Source: Microbacterium sp. UFMG61 (GTDB lineage: Bacteria > Actinomycetota > Actinomycetes > Actinomycetales > Microbacteriaceae). From it: a stretch of DNA of 64,000 bases. Shown one piece after another: positions 62,736-64,000 of the stretch. Positions within the stretch are counted from its first letter, which is position 1; each line of letters starts with the position of its first letter. Both the position numbers and the translations under genes were made by a program. Where the stretch lies: positions 37,317 through 101,316 of the forward strand of contig NZ_JACAFP010000007.1 of assembly GCF_015354505.1 (NCBI RefSeq), in the 5' to 3' direction. The notes below the pieces were generated by a model. It had not been told where the DNA came from. It made no database searches and was given only the letters and a program-made list of their open reading frames with translations.

Positions 62736-63374
62736 ATGCGCGTCACGAAATTCGAACATGCCGCTCTTCGCATCGAGCAGGGCGGCGACATCCTGCTCAT
62801 CGACCCGGGCTCCTTCACCACACCCCCGCAGGATCTCGCCGGCCTGGTCGCCGTCGTGCTCACGCACGAGCACCCGGACCACTGGACCCCGGAGCATCTG
62901 GACCGCATCCTGCGTGCGGCCCCGGGCACTCCGATCTTCGCCCCGTCGGGCGTCGCCCGTGCTGCCGACGGCTACGACATCACCGTCGTGGCTCCCGACG
63001 ACGTCGTCGAGGCAGGGAGCTTCTCACTTCGATTCTTCGGAGGGACCCACGAGGTCATCCACTCCTCGATCCCGACGATCGAGAACGTCGGAGTCCTCGT
63101 GAACGGCGCGCTCTACTATCCCGGCGACTCCTATGCCGTGCCCGAGGACGTCGAGGTCGACACGCTGGCGGCGCCTCTCGGTGCCCCGTGGCTCAAGATC
63201 GGCGATGCGATGGACTACGTGCTCGCCGTCAAGCCTCGCCGAGCATTCGGCACCCACGACATGACACTCTCGGTCGCCGGCAAGACGATGCATCGTCAGC
63301 GGCTGCAGTGGGCCACCGAGCAGAACGGCGGCGAGTTCACGGTACTCGAGCCGGGCGATTCGCTCGACATCTGA
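62736..63374 (+). CDS. MBL-fold metallo-hydrolase (UlaG-like)
   Basis: A 212-residue metallo-beta-lactamase-fold protein. VVLTHEHPDHWTPEHLD carries the HxHxDH zinc motif; FGGTHEVIHSS and YYPGDSYAVPEDVE give further ligands (His, Asp), and FGTHDMTLS a final His. This is the compact UlaG/ElaC-like hydrolase type; substrate unknown. AAGGAG lies 12 bases before the ATG. One base separates its stop from the next gene's start. Confidence 0.86.
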   Translation: MRVTKFEHAALRIEQGGDILLIDPGSFTTPPQDLAGLVAVVLTHEHPDHWTPEHLDRILRAAPGTPIFAPSGVARAADGYDITVVAPDDVVEAGSFSLRFFGGTHEVIHSSIPTIENVGVLVNGALYYPGDSYAVPEDVEVDTLAAPLGAPWLKIGDAMDYVLAVKPRRAFGTHDMTLSVAGKTMHRQRLQWATEQNGGEFTVLEPGDSLDI

Positions 63375-63375
63375 C

Positions 63376-64000
63376 GTGGCGAACTCCCCTGTCGCGGAGC
63401 ACTCGCTCGACGAGGCCGGCGTCCGTGCGCTGCTGCGCGCGCACGCGCCGGGGTGTGCGGACCTCCCGCTCACGCTGTTCGCCGAGGGGTGGGACAACGC
63501 GATGTGGCGGCTGGGGGCGGAGCTCGTCGTGCGACTCCCCCGCCGCGCACTCTCGGTCGCGCTGATCACGAACGAGCATCGCGCCCTTCCCGAGATCGGC
63601 CCACCGCTGGCATCGCTCGGCATCCGCACCCCGATACCCGTGATCGCGGGGCCGCCGACGGACGTGTTCCCCTGGCCGTGGTCGGTGGTCCCCTGGATCG
63701 ACGGCACGGCGGCCATCGCATCATCGCGGACTGAGAACGGACTGTGGGCCCCGGATCTCGCGGCAGCGTTGCTGACCCTGCACTCCCCTGCGCCCGCCGA
63801 CGCGCCGCTCAACCCCGTGCGCGGGCGGGAGCTGAGAACACGCGACGACGCCATGCGTCCTCGACTCGCCGCCCTCTCTCGCCATTCCACACTGCGCGAC
63901 TACTGGGCTGCGGGCCTCGCAGCGCCGCCCAGCGACGAGCGGGTCTGGATCCACGGCGACCTCCACCCCGGCAACATCCTCGTGCACGAGGGCAGACTCG
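63376..64000 (+). CDS. Aminoglycoside phosphotransferase-family protein (cut by right edge)
   Basis: Starts at GTG 63376, directly after the metallo-hydrolase stop, and is open to the window end (208 codons). LFAEGWDNAMWRLGAELVVR is the nucleotide-binding beta-hairpin, PWPWSVVPWIDG the hinge, and WIHGDLHPGNILVHEG the catalytic loop with its Asp. Members phosphorylate aminoglycosides, macrolides or small metabolites; a resistance role should not be assumed. C-terminus missing. Confidence 0.85.
   Translation, partial: MANSPVAEHSLDEAGVRALLRAHAPGCADLPLTLFAEGWDNAMWRLGAELVVRLPRRALSVALITNEHRALPEIGPPLASLGIRTPIPVIAGPPTDVFPWPWSVVPWIDGTAAIASSRTENGLWAPDLAAALLTLHSPAPADAPLNPVRGRELRTRDDAMRPRLAALSRHSTLRDYWAAGLAAPPSDERVWIHGDLHPGNILVHEGRL

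Noticed and set aside
1-64000. CRISPR arrays, rRNA genes, prophage or replication origin
   Set aside because: No regularly spaced repeats, rRNA-like stretches, phage structural genes or DnaA-box clusters were seen.

Overview
The window is high-GC bacterial DNA from an actinomycete, most likely Microbacteriaceae and close to Microbacterium. Support for this: the gene order (rpsP-KH-rimM-trmD ... rplS-lepB-rnhB-DUF2469-yraN-comM-dprA-xerC-rpsB-tsf-pyrH-frr-cdsA), many GTG starts, frequent ATGA/GTGA stop-start overlaps, families typical of actinobacteria (DUF2469, DUF3515, DUF4349, DUF427), and Ala/Glu/Pro-rich tails on ribosomal proteins S2 and S16. Apart from an IS481-type insertion sequence cut by the left edge, this is mostly core chromosome. 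I see no prophage, CRISPR array, rRNA or plasmid functions.

Left part (1-18.8 kb), mostly minus strand: the IS481 transposase end, a hydrolase/zinc-ribbon pair, a secreted lysozyme-like protein, then the translation and envelope block (DivIVA-like, cdsA, frr, pyrH, tsf, rpsB). An M23 peptidase gene lies on the plus strand. It is followed by xerC, a frameshifted dprA, comM, yraN, DUF2469, rnhB, lepB and rplS. A membrane protein, map and a methyltransferase separate rplS from trmD-rimM-khpA-rpsP.

Middle (18.8-36.8 kb): a carboxylate-amine ligase; a glycerol cluster (SorC-type regulator divergent from glpD-glpF-glpK, with a palindrome between them); a LysR regulator divergent from an EamA exporter; ffh and ftsY (signal recognition particle and its receptor); a TetR regulator; lipB-lipA (lipoate synthesis); and smc.

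36.9-41.9 kb is the most unusual stretch: a 34-codon small ORF with a near-perfect ribosome binding site inside inverted repeats, a 92-residue basic protein, two tandem paralogous double-GNAT acetyltransferases, a 16-bp perfect inverted repeat, and an ABC ATPase with its FtsX-like permease. It looks like a self-contained resistance or export locus of unknown substrate.

Right part (41.9-64 kb): fpg-rnc-rpmF-yceD, coaD, recG, rsmD, thiL, a DUF3515 lipoprotein, a cell-wall/lipid cluster (murA-plsC-gpsA-ddl), leuC-leuD behind a leucine-rich leader peptide and attenuator-like hairpin, a PLP sulfhydrylase with a flavin monooxygenase, DUF427, a LON-like protein, terC behind a probable manganese riboswitch, an ECF sigma factor with a DUF4349 membrane partner, tRNA-Glu, a metallo-hydrolase, and a phosphotransferase cut by the right edge.

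Start codons, promoters and RNA elements were called by eye. No database search was run.
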